Shown here: piece after piece, positions 8,831 through 22,332 of the stretch | How the letters are laid out: each line of letters starts with the position of its first letter | Numbering within the stretch: position 1 is the stretch's first letter | DNA from: Streptosporangium pseudovulgare | GTDB lineage: Bacteria; Actinomycetota; Actinomycetes; Streptosporangiales; Streptosporangiaceae | Direction: 5' to 3' | NCBI RefSeq assembly: GCF_014648055.1 | Contig: NZ_BMQJ01000001.1 | Span: 1 to 64,000, forward strand | Length of the DNA stretch: 64,000 nt | Position numbers and translations under genes: made by a program | The notes under the pieces: model-generated | Seen by the model: the letters and a program-made list of their open reading frames with translations, nothing else | What the model was told of the DNA's origin: nothing | Databases searched by the model: none

Positions 8831-9757
8831 TCAATGCCGCGCGCGGGGGCGCGCGGCGGCGTACGCCTCCCGGAGCTTGTCGACCGTGACCAGGGTGTAG
8901 ACCTGCGTGGTCGTCACCGAGGCGTGGCCGAGCAGCTCCTGAACCACCCTAACGTCCACACCCCCGTCTAGGAGGTGTGTTGCGAACGAATGTCGCAAGA
9001 TATGGGGCGAGATTCCGTCCAGTCCCCCGCGCTCGGCGGCGGCCTGGAGCACCTCCCAGGCGCCCTGGCGGGTCAGCCGGCCGCCCCTGGCGTTGAGGAA
9101 CAGCCCCGGACCGCCCCCGCCCTGAACGGCGATGCGGGGGCGCCCCCGGGTGAGGTAGGCGCCCAGCGCCTCCCTGGCGAAGCGGCCCAGCGGCACCGCG
9201 CGGACCCGCCCGTCCTTGCCGCGCAGCCGTACCCGCTGGATCTCGGCGCCCAGGTCGACGTCGTCCACGGCGAGCCCGACGGCCTCGGAGATGCGGGCGC
9301 CGGTGCCGTACAGCAGCTCCAGCAGCGCCCGGTTGCGCATGGTGAGCGGCGCGCCCTCGGGCCCGGCGGCGGCGATGAGCCGCTCCACCTCCGCCACGCT
9401 GATCGCCTTGGGCAGCCGCCGCAGACGGCGCGGCGGGCGCACCGCGTGCGCGGGGTCCTGCCCGGACAGGCCCTCGCGCAGCGCGAAGCGATGCAGGCCG
9501 CGTACGGCGGAGGCGGCACGCGCCACGGAGCTGGCGACGAGGGCCTGGTGGTCCTCGTCGCCGTCCCCGAGCGCGGTCAGGAAGGCCGTGACGTCGCCCT
9601 CGACGACCTCTCCGAGGGCGACGCGGCCGCGGCTCCTCAGGTGCGCGGTGTAGCGCAGGAGGTCACGGCGGTAGGAGGCCAGTGTGTTGGCGGCCAGCCC
9701 CCGCTCCACCGCGAGGTGGGCGAGGTAGCTCTCGAGGACGGCCTCCGTCTCGCTCAG
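8831..9757 (-). CDS. xerD: Site-specific tyrosine recombinase XerD
   Basis: XerD resolves chromosome dimers at dif with XerC. The catalytic set is visible: Arg in [12 protein letters not shown], Lys in [10 protein letters not shown], His-x-x-Arg in [12 protein letters not shown], His in [11 protein letters not shown] and the nucleophile Tyr in VYTLV. The first helix reads [20 protein letters not shown]. Only CTG at 9757 can start that helix. A TGA lies four codons upstream in the same frame and no ATG, GTG or TTG occurs until 9709. GGAGG sits 5 bases before the CTG. Starting at the GTG would cut into the core-binding domain. It follows the NUDIX gene by 12 bp. Confidence 0.9.
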   Translation of the reverse strand: MSETEAVLESYLAHLAVERGLAANTLASYRRDLLRYTAHLRSRGRVALGEVVEGDVTAFLTALGDGDEDHQALVASSVARAASAVRGLHRFALREGLSGQDPAHAVRPPRRLRRLPKAISVAEVERLIAAAGPEGAPLTMRNRALLELLYGTGARISEAVGLAVDDVDLGAEIQRVRLRGKDGRVRAVPLGRFAREALGAYLTRGRPRIAVQGGGGPGLFLNARGGRLTRQGAWEVLQAAAERGGLDGISPHILRHSFATHLLDGGVDVRVVQELLGHASVTTTQVYTLVTVDKLREAYAAARPRARH

Positions 9758-9769
9758 GGTGTCCTCCTG

Positions 9770-12216
<2,447 letters not shown>

Positions 12217-12270
12217 TCAGAATATCAAACGGCTGCCGCGAACCGCCCCGTCACCTGCCCTGCCCCGCAT

Positions 12271-12307
12271 TTCCCGGGTAAACCCTCGAACGGTAACTTA
12301 TCCCCCT
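12271..12307 (+). promoter_or_regulatory. Possible leaderless promoter of the acyltransferase gene
   Basis: A TAACTT hexamer at 12294-12299 fits the TAnnnT -10 pattern and ends 8 bases before the ATG. No Shine-Dalgarno sequence precedes the ATG, which favours a leaderless mRNA. The matching -35 position (TTCCCG) is weak. Confidence 0.4.
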
Positions 12308-13045
12308 ATGTCACTACATGGGGTGTTGAGGCGCGTCCTCGGCACTCTTGTCCACCGCGGCTGGTCCGCGCTCCGCGCAGCCGGCGCGGTCACCCCGGCC
12401 AGCCCCGGCGGCTACCGGTTCCGCCGCCTGGGCGAGGGCGCCTGCCTGGCCTTTCCCATCGGCGCCGTCTTCGGCGAGCGGTGGATCGAGATCGGCGAGC
12501 ACACCCTCGTCGGCGAGCGGGTCTCCATCTCCGCTGGCATGGGCCCCGGGGTGGACCTCGGCCCCGGCAGCGTCGTGCGGATCGGCGGCCACTGCTCCAT
12601 CGGCCGGGGCGGCCACATCGTCGGGCACCAGTCGATCGACATCGGCGACCACGTCTTCACCGGCCCCTACGTCTACATCACCGACCAGAACCACGTCTAC
12701 GACGACCCCGAGACGCCGATCGGCCGCCAGTGGCCCCGCAACAACCCCGTGGTCATCGGCTCCGGCTCCTGGCTGGGCACCGGCGCGATCATCCTGCCGG
12801 GCACCCGGATCGGCCGGCAGTGCGTGGTCGCCGCCGGAGCCGTGGTCCGCGGCGAGTTCCCCGACCACAGCGTGATCGCCGGCGTCCCGGCGAGGGTGGT
12901 CCGCCACCACGTCCCCGGCCACGGCTGGCTCCCACCCCACCTCGCCGCCGACGGCTCCCCCGGAGCCCCCGTGCCTCCCGGAGAGCCCGCGATCCCCGGA
13001 ATCACCGTGACATCCGATGACGCGGTGACCTCGGGGACACCGTGA
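12308..13045 (+). CDS. Left-handed beta-helix acyltransferase (hexapeptide family)
   Basis: The 245-residue protein belongs to the hexapeptide-repeat acyltransferases, which move acetyl or similar groups from a CoA donor and work as trimers. Repeats of the [LIV]-G-x-x form run from about residue 55 to 190 (WIEIGEHTLVGERVSIS, VRIGGHCSIGRGGHI, IDIGDHVFTGPYVYI). A catalytic-type His is in ITDQNHVYDD and a typical exit segment, SVIAGVPARVVR, follows. The C-terminal 45 residues are Pro/Gly-rich and look unstructured. The acceptor cannot be named; maltose, cell-wall sugars and antibiotics are all known in the family. It is transcribed away from pyrG, probably leaderless. Confidence 0.85.
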   Translation: MSLHGVLRRVLGTLVHRGWSALRAAGAVTPASPGGYRFRRLGEGACLAFPIGAVFGERWIEIGEHTLVGERVSISAGMGPGVDLGPGSVVRIGGHCSIGRGGHIVGHQSIDIGDHVFTGPYVYITDQNHVYDDPETPIGRQWPRNNPVVIGSGSWLGTGAIILPGTRIGRQCVVAAGAVVRGEFPDHSVIAGVPARVVRHHVPGHGWLPPHLAADGSPGAPVPPGEPAIPGITVTSDDAVTSGTP

Positions 13046-13149
13046 TCCCCGTACCTCCCGGGGCCTCCGCCGCCGCCGCGGTCCGCCGAGACGGGATCTT
13101 TGCGCCGTGATCGTTCGTTGAGGGAAGGGCGACAGACGGAGGAGGCACG

Positions 13150-13740
13150 ATGCTCGCGGCACTGACGGGCCTGGGGCTGTCCACGGCGGCCGGGCTCAAC
13201 GCCTACATCCCGCTGCTGGTCGTCGGCGTGCTCGCCAACCTCACCGACGAGGTGCGGCTGCCGAACGAGTTCGCCTGGCTGTCCAACGGCTGGGTGCTCG
13301 CGATCATCGGCGTGCTGCTGCTCGCCGAGATCGTGCTCGACAAGGTCCCGGCGGTCGACAGCGTCAACGACATGATCCAGACGGTCGTCCGCCCGGCCTC
13401 CGGCGGCGTGGTGTTCAGCGCCACCGAGGCGGCGGCCCGGCTCGACGGCTCGGCCTGGATGAGCCACAACCCCTGGCTGAGCTGGGTGCTGGGCATCGCG
13501 ATCGCGCTGGCCGTACACGTGATGAAGTCCACCGCCAGGCCGGTCGTCAACGTCTCCACCGCCGGGGTGGGCGCCCCCGTGGTCAGCACCCTGGAGGACG
13601 CCGGCTCGCTCGGCATGAGCCTGGTCGCCGTCTTCCTTCCGGTCCTGGTGATCGTCGGCGTGGCGATCCTCGCCCTGTTCGGCTGGTGGGCGATCCGCAG
13701 GGTACGGCGCCGCCGCGCCCTGCGCCGAAGTCCGACCTGA
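13150..13740 (+). CDS. DUF4126-type integral membrane protein
   Basis: The 196-residue product looks like an actinobacterial DUF4126 membrane protein of unknown function. It has four to five hydrophobic segments (LTGLGLSTAAGLNAYIPLLV, WVLAIIGVLLLAEIVL, WLSWVLGIAIALAVHVM, LVAVFLPVLVIVGVAILALF). The Gly-rich loop TAAGLNAYIP near the N terminus and a short Arg-rich cytoplasmic tail are typical. The start is firm: GGAGGAGG lies 4 bases before the ATG. It is followed in the same direction by another membrane-anchored gene after 144 bp. Confidence 0.8.
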   Translation: MLAALTGLGLSTAAGLNAYIPLLVVGVLANLTDEVRLPNEFAWLSNGWVLAIIGVLLLAEIVLDKVPAVDSVNDMIQTVVRPASGGVVFSATEAAARLDGSAWMSHNPWLSWVLGIAIALAVHVMKSTARPVVNVSTAGVGAPVVSTLEDAGSLGMSLVAVFLPVLVIVGVAILALFGWWAIRRVRRRRALRRSPT

Positions 13741-13884
13741 CCCCGGCCCCGGCCCCACCGGGTCCTGCCCGGCCGCCCCAGCACAGGACGGGCGGCCCCG
13801 CGGCCGGATCCTCCCGCCCACGGCTCCGCCCCGTCCCCGGTCCCGGGGATATGCTCGAAGAACCCGTCTCGCCCCCGTCAGGAG

Positions 13885-14499
13885 GTGGCTCCCATCGGCA
13901 CTTTCGTCACCATCGCGCTGGTGATCCTGCTGTTCGTCCTTCTCGCCTCGGCGGCCGGGATCTACCTCCTGGTCAAGGTCGGCAAGAAGGCCACCAAGGA
14001 GGCCCGCAAGGTCGGCGACCGGGTCGCCACCCACGTGGCGTCGATGGGCACCGGCGAGGCCGCCGAGGCCGAGCGGATGCGCATCGACCTGCGCCGGGAG
14101 GTCTCCCTGACCCGCCAGGCCGTCGAGCAGGCGTTGCGCGACGGCTGGGGCCTGGGCGACCTGCCCCACCTGATGGCCGAGATCGCCGTACAGGCCGACC
14201 AGCTCGACGCCCAACTCGGCCTCTACGCCCGGCACGCCCGCATGCCTTCCAACTCCGACCGCCACTCGTTCGGCCTGCTGCGCGACCACCACGCCAAGCT
14301 GACCGATTCCTGCTCCCGCATCCGAGCCGACCTGCTCAACGACCAGATGTCGCACTCGGCCGGGGTCATCGCCGACCTCCAGAGCCGCACCGACCTGGAG
14401 ATCGAGGCCCGCCGCCGCGCCCCCGACCCGCTGGACCAGATCGACGAGCTCTACCGGCGCACCATGCTCAGCCGCCCCCAGCGGGAAGAGCCCCGCTGA
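13885..14499 (+). CDS. Membrane-anchored hypothetical protein
   Basis: I do not recognise a named family. The product has one N-terminal membrane helix (FVTIALVILLFVLLASAAGIYLL) followed by about 180 charged, helical residues, probably cytoplasmic coiled coil. Regions such as AEAERMRIDLRREVSLTRQAVEQ and DLPHLMAEIAVQADQLDAQL support this. The start is uncertain. The GTG at 13885 overlaps its own GGAGG, whereas GGAGG is ideally placed, 8 bases before an ATC codon at 13894 (I-G-T-F). Either start keeps the membrane helix. Confidence 0.7.
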   Translation: MAPIGTFVTIALVILLFVLLASAAGIYLLVKVGKKATKEARKVGDRVATHVASMGTGEAAEAERMRIDLRREVSLTRQAVEQALRDGWGLGDLPHLMAEIAVQADQLDAQLGLYARHARMPSNSDRHSFGLLRDHHAKLTDSCSRIRADLLNDQMSHSAGVIADLQSRTDLEIEARRRAPDPLDQIDELYRRTMLSRPQREEPR

Positions 14500-14735
14500 C
14501 GAAAGGCGGAGCGATCCACCCGGGACGGCTGCGGACGTCCGCCGGCTTCGACGTGGACATCGACCTCGATCTGAGCACGTACATGGACGGCAAGGCTCCG
14601 TAGGAGCCGCTCCACGTCCGTCTCCGCCCGCGCGGCGGCCCTCTCCCCGCCGCGGGCGTCCCGGCTCTCCCGTGCCAATGGGGTGTCCGCTGGTGCGCCG
14701 AAAAGGTGTCGTGCCGGATTTGGGATGATCGACCG

Positions 14736-15605
14736 GTGATCCCTCCCCCTACGGAAGCCGGCCGGGCATCGGCACGAGAACGTGTACGCCGCATCCTCGA
14801 AACCCCCCGCCTGCAGCGGGTCGTCATCGTCGTCATCGTCCTCAACGCGGTCACCATCGGCTGCGAGACCTCCTCGCTCCTCGTCGACCGGATCGGCGGC
14901 CTGCTGCACGTGATCGACCGGGTCACCCTGGCCGTCTTCGTCGCCGAACTCGCCGCCCGGCTGTACGCCTACCGTGGGAAGTTCTTCCGCGACCCGTGGA
15001 ACTGGTTCGACACGCTCGTCGTGGCGGTCTCCTTCGCCCCCGCGTCGGCCTCCACCTCGGTGCTGCGCACACTGCGGATCGTGCGGGCGCTGCGCCTGGT
15101 GTCGGCCGTGCCCAGCATGCGGAAGGTCATCGGCGCCCTGATGGCGGCCGCCCCCGGCATGCTCTCGATCGTCGGCCTGATCATCCTGCTGGTGTACGTC
15201 TCGGCGGTGCTGGCGACGCACCTGTTCCGCGACACCGCTCCGCAGTACTTCGCCGAACTGCCCACCTCGCTGTTCTCCCTGTTCCAGGTCATGACCGGCG
15301 AGGGATGGCCCGACATCGCCTCCGAGGTGATGGGGCAGAAGCCCTGGGCGTGGGTGTTCTTCGTCGGCTACATCCCGCTGACCACCTTCGTGGTGCTGAA
15401 CCTGTTCATCGCCGTCGTCGTCAACGCCATGGACGACCAGACCACCTCGGCCGAGGAGCAGCGCGTCGAGGACACGCTCACCGTCATCGCCGGGGAACTG
15501 GCCCGCCTGCACGCCAAGATCGACGAACTGCAGGCGTCCGCCGGCGACCGGCACCCCGGCGGGAAGGCCGCGGCGGAGTCCTCCGACATGGCCGGGCCCC
15601 GCTAG
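14736..15605 (+). CDS. Single-repeat voltage-gated cation channel
   Basis: This is a six-helix ion-channel subunit of the NaChBac type, expected to form homotetramers in the membrane. S1-S3 run from about residue 28 to 95. S4 carries arginines every third position at residues 111, 114, 117 and 120 (LRTLRIVRALRLV). The pore loop reads LFQVMTGEGWPD, with the filter residues Thr187-Gly188-Glu189-Gly190-Trp191 where NaChBac has TLESW. S6 is TTFVVLNLFIAVVVNAM, followed by a C-terminal helix that is probably coiled coil. GTG at 14736 is the chosen start; GTG at 14706 is possible. Ion selectivity cannot be told by eye. Confidence 0.85.
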   Translation: MIPPPTEAGRASARERVRRILETPRLQRVVIVVIVLNAVTIGCETSSLLVDRIGGLLHVIDRVTLAVFVAELAARLYAYRGKFFRDPWNWFDTLVVAVSFAPASASTSVLRTLRIVRALRLVSAVPSMRKVIGALMAAAPGMLSIVGLIILLVYVSAVLATHLFRDTAPQYFAELPTSLFSLFQVMTGEGWPDIASEVMGQKPWAWVFFVGYIPLTTFVVLNLFIAVVVNAMDDQTTSAEEQRVEDTLTVIAGELARLHAKIDELQASAGDRHPGGKAAAESSDMAGPR

Positions 15606-15683
15606 CCCACGGACCAGATCATGCCGTCGCTGAACGGCGTCGCCTCCCTGCCATGGGGGCTCACAGCGGGAAGGATCTCCTCG

Positions 15684-15716
15684 GGCCGCCCCGGAGGTCT
15701 CACTCCCGGGGCGGCC
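15684..15716. terminator. Bidirectional hairpin between the channel gene and uvrB
   Basis: GGCCGCCCCGG at 15684-15694 pairs with CCGGGGCGGCC at 15706-15716 (11 bp, 11-nt loop). It lies between two convergent genes, 8 bp from the uvrB stop, so it probably serves both. Confidence 0.65.
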
Positions 15717-15723
15717 GGTCGGC

Positions 15724-17835
<2,112 letters not shown>

Positions 17836-18288
17836 TCCACCCACTGTAGGCGGGCCCACCGACATTTCCGCCCGGCCGCCCGCCCGGCCGACCGGCCGAC
17901 CGCGGCCCGGCTGGACGGCCACGGCCCGGCGCGCGCGTACGGCGCGCGGGCCGCGCGTCCGCGGTCCGCCCGGCCGTACGGCGGGCCGCGCGTCCGCGAT
18001 CCGTCCGGCCGTACGGGCACCTTCGGCCCGCCGGGCGCGTTGGGCGTAAAGAGAGCGTAAAAAAGGGCGTCCGAACGGGCGAGGGCGCGGGACGGAGACA
18101 CGGGGTTGACGGGTGGCTTCCAGGATGGGCCGGACGGCTTCAATCCGGTGGCAAGCCGACGTCAAGCCCGGAGGACTTCACTGCCGGATACGGCTCCGCC
18201 ACCCGGTGCCCCATCCTGATACGCCAAACAGAATCCCCCAAAGACTGATATATCGGACTATCTCGTACGACTACCCCCCGGAGGTCAG
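17836..18288. other. Intergenic gap between uvrB and the SPFH pair
   Basis: No gene is supported. The first half is rich in GCCGTACGGC-like palindromes (near 17938, 17977, 18008). The second half becomes AT-richer towards 18240-18280 and should hold the divergent promoters for uvrB and the SPFH operon. A TTGACG occurs at 18105-18110 without a convincing -10. Confidence 0.4.
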
Positions 18289-19989
18289 ATGTCCCGGTCA
18301 CAACAGGTCATGCGGACCGCTGCGGCGGCCGCCCAGGCGATAGGACAGGGAGGTGACCCGCGCCAGATGGCCGGCCAGGCCATGGGCCGGCTGGCGGGCC
18401 AGTTCACCGGCCAGGCGCCCGGCGAGAAGGGCTTCGCGCTCGACCCGGCCGACTTCGCCGCGGCCCGCGACCAGGACGTCTCCACCGGGACGGTCATCGA
18501 GGCCCGCAGCGCCTCACTGGCCGAGGCCGGTGAGATCCTCAGCCGGAGCTTCACCGCGGCCGGGCCGGACGGCCGGCCGGCCCACGTGATCTCACCGGTG
18601 GTGATCCCCAAGGGGACGACGGCGCGGTTGATCGTCCCGCTGGTGGTCCTGGCCGTCCTCGGCCTGGCCGGGCTGGTGGCCACCGGGCTGCCCGACGGCG
18701 CGCGGGTGCTGTTCGGCCCGCACTACTGGCTGGTCCTGGTGCTGGCCGCCGCGTTCCTGTGGTGGCGGCGCAGCGTGGTCATGGTCCCCGAGGGCGCCAA
18801 GGCGCTGATCACCAAGTTCGGCAAGCTCGTGCAGATCGCCGAGCCGGGCCGGGTGACGCTGTTCAACCCGTGGAAGCGGGTCAGCTACATCGTCAACACC
18901 ACCCGCGAGTACCCCTTCAACGCGCCCATCAGCGAAGCCCCGACCCAGCAGGGCGTCAAGGCGAGCGTCGACCTGTTCCTGCAGTTCCGCATCGAGGACC
19001 CGGCCGAGTTCATCTTCGTCCTCGGCTCGGTCGCCGGCTTCCAGGCCAAGCTGCAGAACGCCATCAGCGAGGTCACCCGCTCCCTCATCTACGCCCAGCG
19101 CGCCGAGGAGATCTACGACCTGGTCGGCGAGAGCACCCTGGGCATGCTGGACAGCCTCAACCAGCAGTTCCTGCCCGCCGTACGGCTCACCGACGTGAAC
19201 ATCACGCACGCCGAGCCGACGAGCCAGGAGTACCGGATGGACCTCGCCGCCCCCGAGATGATCAGGGTGGCCAAGGAGGCGTACACCTACGAGTACGAGC
19301 TGCAGCTGCGCAAGGAGCAGAACGAGGGAGACCTCGTCAGGGAGCTCGCCGGGCTGCAGGAGCAGCTGTCGGCCATCCAGGCCGAGATAGCCGGATACCA
19401 GGCCCGGATGGACACCGCGCTGGAGCGCGCCTCCTACCAGGCCAAGGCGCAGGCGAGCCAGCGGCTGGTGGAGGCGGAGTCCACCGCCAAGGCCAACGCG
19501 GCGCTGCTGGAAGCGCAGGCGCTGGACATCCGGGCGCTGAGCGCGGCCCAGGCGCCGGAGATCCTGGACTACCGGTTCCAGCAGGACCTGCTCGACAAGC
19601 TGGAGGCGGTGGCCGCGCACCTGCCCCGGATGGTGCAGGTGGGCGAGCAGCCCGACATCGACCTGCTGACCCTGGCCAGGCAGCTCGTCGGCAGCCGCGA
19701 CACGCAGCTGTTCTCCGAGCAGGACATGGCGGCCATCAGGGCGCGCGTCACCGAGATCGGCAGGCGGGTCGAGGAGCGCGGGTCGGAGATCGCCGCCCTG
19801 CTGAACCCGGCTCCGGAGACCGGCGGCGCGGGCGGCGGAACAGGCGGGACCGGCGGCACCGGTACGGCGGGCGGGACCGGCCCGGCCGGGACGTCGCAGG
19901 CGGGGCGGGCAGAGCCGTCGGAGCGGGCGCTCCGGGCGGCCGAGGCGCAGGGCGGGCCGGCGGCCCGGGAAGGTGAGGACGTGCGATGA
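18289..19989 (+). CDS. SPFH/band-7 domain membrane protein (first of a pair)
   Basis: The 566-residue product is a flotillin/stomatin-like scaffold. An Ala/Gly-rich N terminus is followed by the segment PVVIPKGT, two membrane helices at about 112-134 and 145-158, and an SPFH domain at about 165-340. A long charged coiled coil at about 345-440 and a Gly/Thr-rich tail of low complexity complete it. SPFH proteins organise membrane microdomains and often chaperone proteases or defence proteins. The start is firm: GGAGG lies just before the ATG. The gene overlaps the second SPFH gene by 4 bp, so the two are made together and may form one mixed ring. Confidence 0.85.
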   Translation: MSRSQQVMRTAAAAAQAIGQGGDPRQMAGQAMGRLAGQFTGQAPGEKGFALDPADFAAARDQDVSTGTVIEARSASLAEAGEILSRSFTAAGPDGRPAHVISPVVIPKGTTARLIVPLVVLAVLGLAGLVATGLPDGARVLFGPHYWLVLVLAAAFLWWRRSVVMVPEGAKALITKFGKLVQIAEPGRVTLFNPWKRVSYIVNTTREYPFNAPISEAPTQQGVKASVDLFLQFRIEDPAEFIFVLGSVAGFQAKLQNAISEVTRSLIYAQRAEEIYDLVGESTLGMLDSLNQQFLPAVRLTDVNITHAEPTSQEYRMDLAAPEMIRVAKEAYTYEYELQLRKEQNEGDLVRELAGLQEQLSAIQAEIAGYQARMDTALERASYQAKAQASQRLVEAESTAKANAALLEAQALDIRALSAAQAPEILDYRFQQDLLDKLEAVAAHLPRMVQVGEQPDIDLLTLARQLVGSRDTQLFSEQDMAAIRARVTEIGRRVEERGSEIAALLNPAPETGGAGGGTGGTGGTGTAGGTGPAGTSQAGRAEPSERALRAAEAQGGPAAREGEDVR

Positions 19990-21275
19990 GCGCGGAGTTC
20001 TCCAAGATCAAGGAATCCCTGGCCTCCTGGTCGGAGATCCGCCAGCTGCTGCGCGGCGGCGAGTCGGGCCGGCTGGTCCCGGTGGTCATCCCCAAGGACC
20101 GCCGCGGCTTCGCCTGGCTGACGCTGCCGTTCGCCGCGCTCTACCTCGCCGGCACGGCGGTGCTCGCCGGCGGGGTGATCTCCTTCCTGTCCGCGGTGGG
20201 CGCGGTGGTCCTGCTGCTGGCCTCGCTGGTCTGGGTGTGGCGGCGGGCGATCATCGAGATCGAGGAGGGCACCACCGGCGTGCGCAGCCGCTGGGGCGCG
20301 ATCATCGGCACCCTGCCCCCGGGCCGCCACTACCTGTGGCTGCCGTGGGACCGGGTGGACGCGGTGGTGGACACCTCCACCGAGATCCCCTACTCGGCGC
20401 CGATCGTGGCCTGCCCGACCGCGGAGAACGTGCCGCTGAAGTCGATCGAGTTCTTCCTGAAGTTCCGCATCGTCGACCCGGTGGCCTTCGTCCGGACGAT
20501 CGGGGCGAGCAACTTCGACCTCGTGCTGAGCAGCGCCGTACAGGACGCCATCCGCCAGCGCAGCCGCAGGGTGCACACCGAGCGCGCCTACGACCTGCGC
20601 GGGTCCGACGTCGGCGACATGCAGGAGCTGCTGACCCGCCAGCTCGGCCGGTACGGCGTGCGGATCACCGGCGCCAACATCCCCGACGTGCAGCTGCCCG
20701 ACGCCTACCAGCAGCACCTGGCCACCCGGGAGAAGGTCGCCAAAGAGCTGTCGGCGTTCGAGCGGGAGTGGGAGCTCACCCGCAAGCGGCGGATCGACAC
20801 CCTGCTGATGGAGATCGAGCGCGCCAAGAAGACGCGGGACGCGCGGATCGTGGAGGTGCGGGCCGCCGCCAACACCGCCCGCAAGGACGTCGCCCGCATG
20901 CTGGAGGAGCACGAGACCGAGGCCCAGCGGGTGCGCTGGGAGATCGAGGCGAAGGGCCGGGCCGAGCTCACCTCCGCCGAGAACGAGGCCCGGGGGCTGC
21001 GCAGGCTGGCCGACTCCTACCGCGACAACCGGGCGGTGCTCCAGTACGAGCTGGCCCGCCGCCGTCTCGACGTGGGGGCCAGGCTCGCCGAGAGCGCCCC
21101 GCGTCCCCTGGTGGTCCGCACCGACGGCACCTCCGGCGAGTCGTCGGCGCTGTCCACGATGCTCCTGGCCCAGCTCCTGCCGCGGATCGGCGGCATCGGC
21201 GACGGCGGCGCCGGGAGCGGGAACGGTGTGAACGGTGTGAACGGCCAGGGCAGGCCGTCCACCCAGCCCGGCTGA
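19986..21275 (+). CDS. SPFH/band-7 domain membrane protein (second of a pair)
   Basis: This 429-residue partner has the same plan as the gene before it: a short N terminus, the shared PVVIPKDR motif, two hydrophobic segments at about 42-60 and 62-85, and an SPFH domain at about 92-250. A charged coiled coil at about 250-350 (ELTRKRRIDTLLMEIERAKK) and a Gly/Asn-rich tail follow. Sequence identity to its neighbour looks low outside this layout, so it is not a recent duplicate. The ATG overlaps the upstream TGA. The substrate or partner of the pair is unknown. Confidence 0.83.
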   Translation: MSAEFSKIKESLASWSEIRQLLRGGESGRLVPVVIPKDRRGFAWLTLPFAALYLAGTAVLAGGVISFLSAVGAVVLLLASLVWVWRRAIIEIEEGTTGVRSRWGAIIGTLPPGRHYLWLPWDRVDAVVDTSTEIPYSAPIVACPTAENVPLKSIEFFLKFRIVDPVAFVRTIGASNFDLVLSSAVQDAIRQRSRRVHTERAYDLRGSDVGDMQELLTRQLGRYGVRITGANIPDVQLPDAYQQHLATREKVAKELSAFEREWELTRKRRIDTLLMEIERAKKTRDARIVEVRAAANTARKDVARMLEEHETEAQRVRWEIEAKGRAELTSAENEARGLRRLADSYRDNRAVLQYELARRRLDVGARLAESAPRPLVVRTDGTSGESSALSTMLLAQLLPRIGGIGDGGAGSGNGVNGVNGQGRPSTQPG

Positions 21276-21497
21276 GCCCGTCCCGATCGAGCCCGTCCCC
21301 GGCCGGACCCCGCCCCGGCCGGGGCGTCCCGCCTCCGATCCGTCTCCGCGACGCGCGTCCCCATCGGGCGCGCCCATCCCGAACCCGTCCGGCCACGAGC
21401 GTCCCGGCCGGGCACGCCCCACTCCAGACCCGTTCCGACTCGCGCCTCCTGACCGGGCGCGTCCCACCTCACATCAGACGACACCCGGGGAGTCCCC

Positions 21498-22271
21498 ATG
21501 GTTTTCCGCAAGCTGATGGCCGCGTTCGGCGCGGGCGTCGAAGTCGACACGATCCTGCAGAACTCCCACGTCCGCCCCGGCGAGATCCTGCGCGGGCGCG
21601 TCGACTTCCGCGGCGGCGGCTCCGACCACCAGGTCGAGGGCATCTTCATCGACTTCACCGCGGTCGTCGAGGTCGAGAGCGGCGACAACGAGCACCACGC
21701 GACCTACAGCTTCCTGCGCGAGCAGGTGGCCGGGCCGTTCCAGCTCGCGGCGGGCACGGCCCACTCGGCGCCGTTCGAGATCGCCGTCCCGTGGGAGACC
21801 CCGATCAGCGCCGTCGGCGGCCACCCGCTGCGCGGCATGCGGCTCGGCGTGGCCACCGAGCTGGCCCTGGCCGGGGCGCTGGACAAGGGCGACCTCGACC
21901 CGCTGTTCGTCAACCCGCTGCCCGCCCAGGACAACGTGCTCGGCGCGCTGAGCCGGATGGGCTTCCACTTCAAGAAGGCCGACCTGGAGCGGGGCACGCT
22001 GCGCGGCTCGCGGATGCCTTTCTTCCAGGAGATCGAGTACCACGCGGGCCACGAGTACGGCCGGCACTTCAGCGAGCTGGAGCTGACGTTCATCACCGGG
22101 CCGCACTCGATGGACGTCATCCTGGAGGCCGACAAGCGAGGCGGCTTCCTGTCGTCCGGCGGCGACACCTACGACCGGTTCACGGTCCGGCACGGCGACC
22201 ATCCGGGCCAGGTGGAGCAGTCGCTGCGCGCGGGGCTGGAGTCGATGGCCCGCAGGCGCGGCTGGTTCTGA
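21498..22271 (+). CDS. spo0M: Sporulation-control protein Spo0M homologue
   Basis: The 257-residue protein is a Spo0M-family, arrestin-like beta-sandwich protein. It begins VFRKLMAAFGAGVEVDTIL and continues HVRPGEILRGRVDFRGG, a stretch strongly conserved in the family. The arrestin-N-like part is followed by a second beta domain containing HAGHEYGRHFSELELTF. In Bacillus Spo0M affects entry to sporulation; in actinomycetes its role is not settled. It follows the SPFH pair after 222 bp and is closed by the hairpin at 22288-22332, so it is probably a separate transcript or the tail of that one. Confidence 0.88.
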   Translation: MVFRKLMAAFGAGVEVDTILQNSHVRPGEILRGRVDFRGGGSDHQVEGIFIDFTAVVEVESGDNEHHATYSFLREQVAGPFQLAAGTAHSAPFEIAVPWETPISAVGGHPLRGMRLGVATELALAGALDKGDLDPLFVNPLPAQDNVLGALSRMGFHFKKADLERGTLRGSRMPFFQEIEYHAGHEYGRHFSELELTFITGPHSMDVILEADKRGGFLSSGGDTYDRFTVRHGDHPGQVEQSLRAGLESMARRRGWF

Positions 22272-22287
22272 CCATCCCGGTCACCCT

Positions 22288-22332
22288 CCCGTACGGCCGG
22301 CGCCCCGCCGGTGATCCGGCCGGCCGTACGGG
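22288..22332 (+). terminator. Hairpin downstream of spo0M
   Basis: CCCGTACGGCCGG at 22288-22300 pairs perfectly with CCGGCCGTACGGG at 22320-22332 (13 bp, 19-nt loop), 17 bases after the spo0M stop. Confidence 0.65.

Noticed and set aside
18105-18110. TTGACG as the -35 of the SPFH operon
   Set aside because: No acceptable -10 hexamer is found 16-19 bases downstream.
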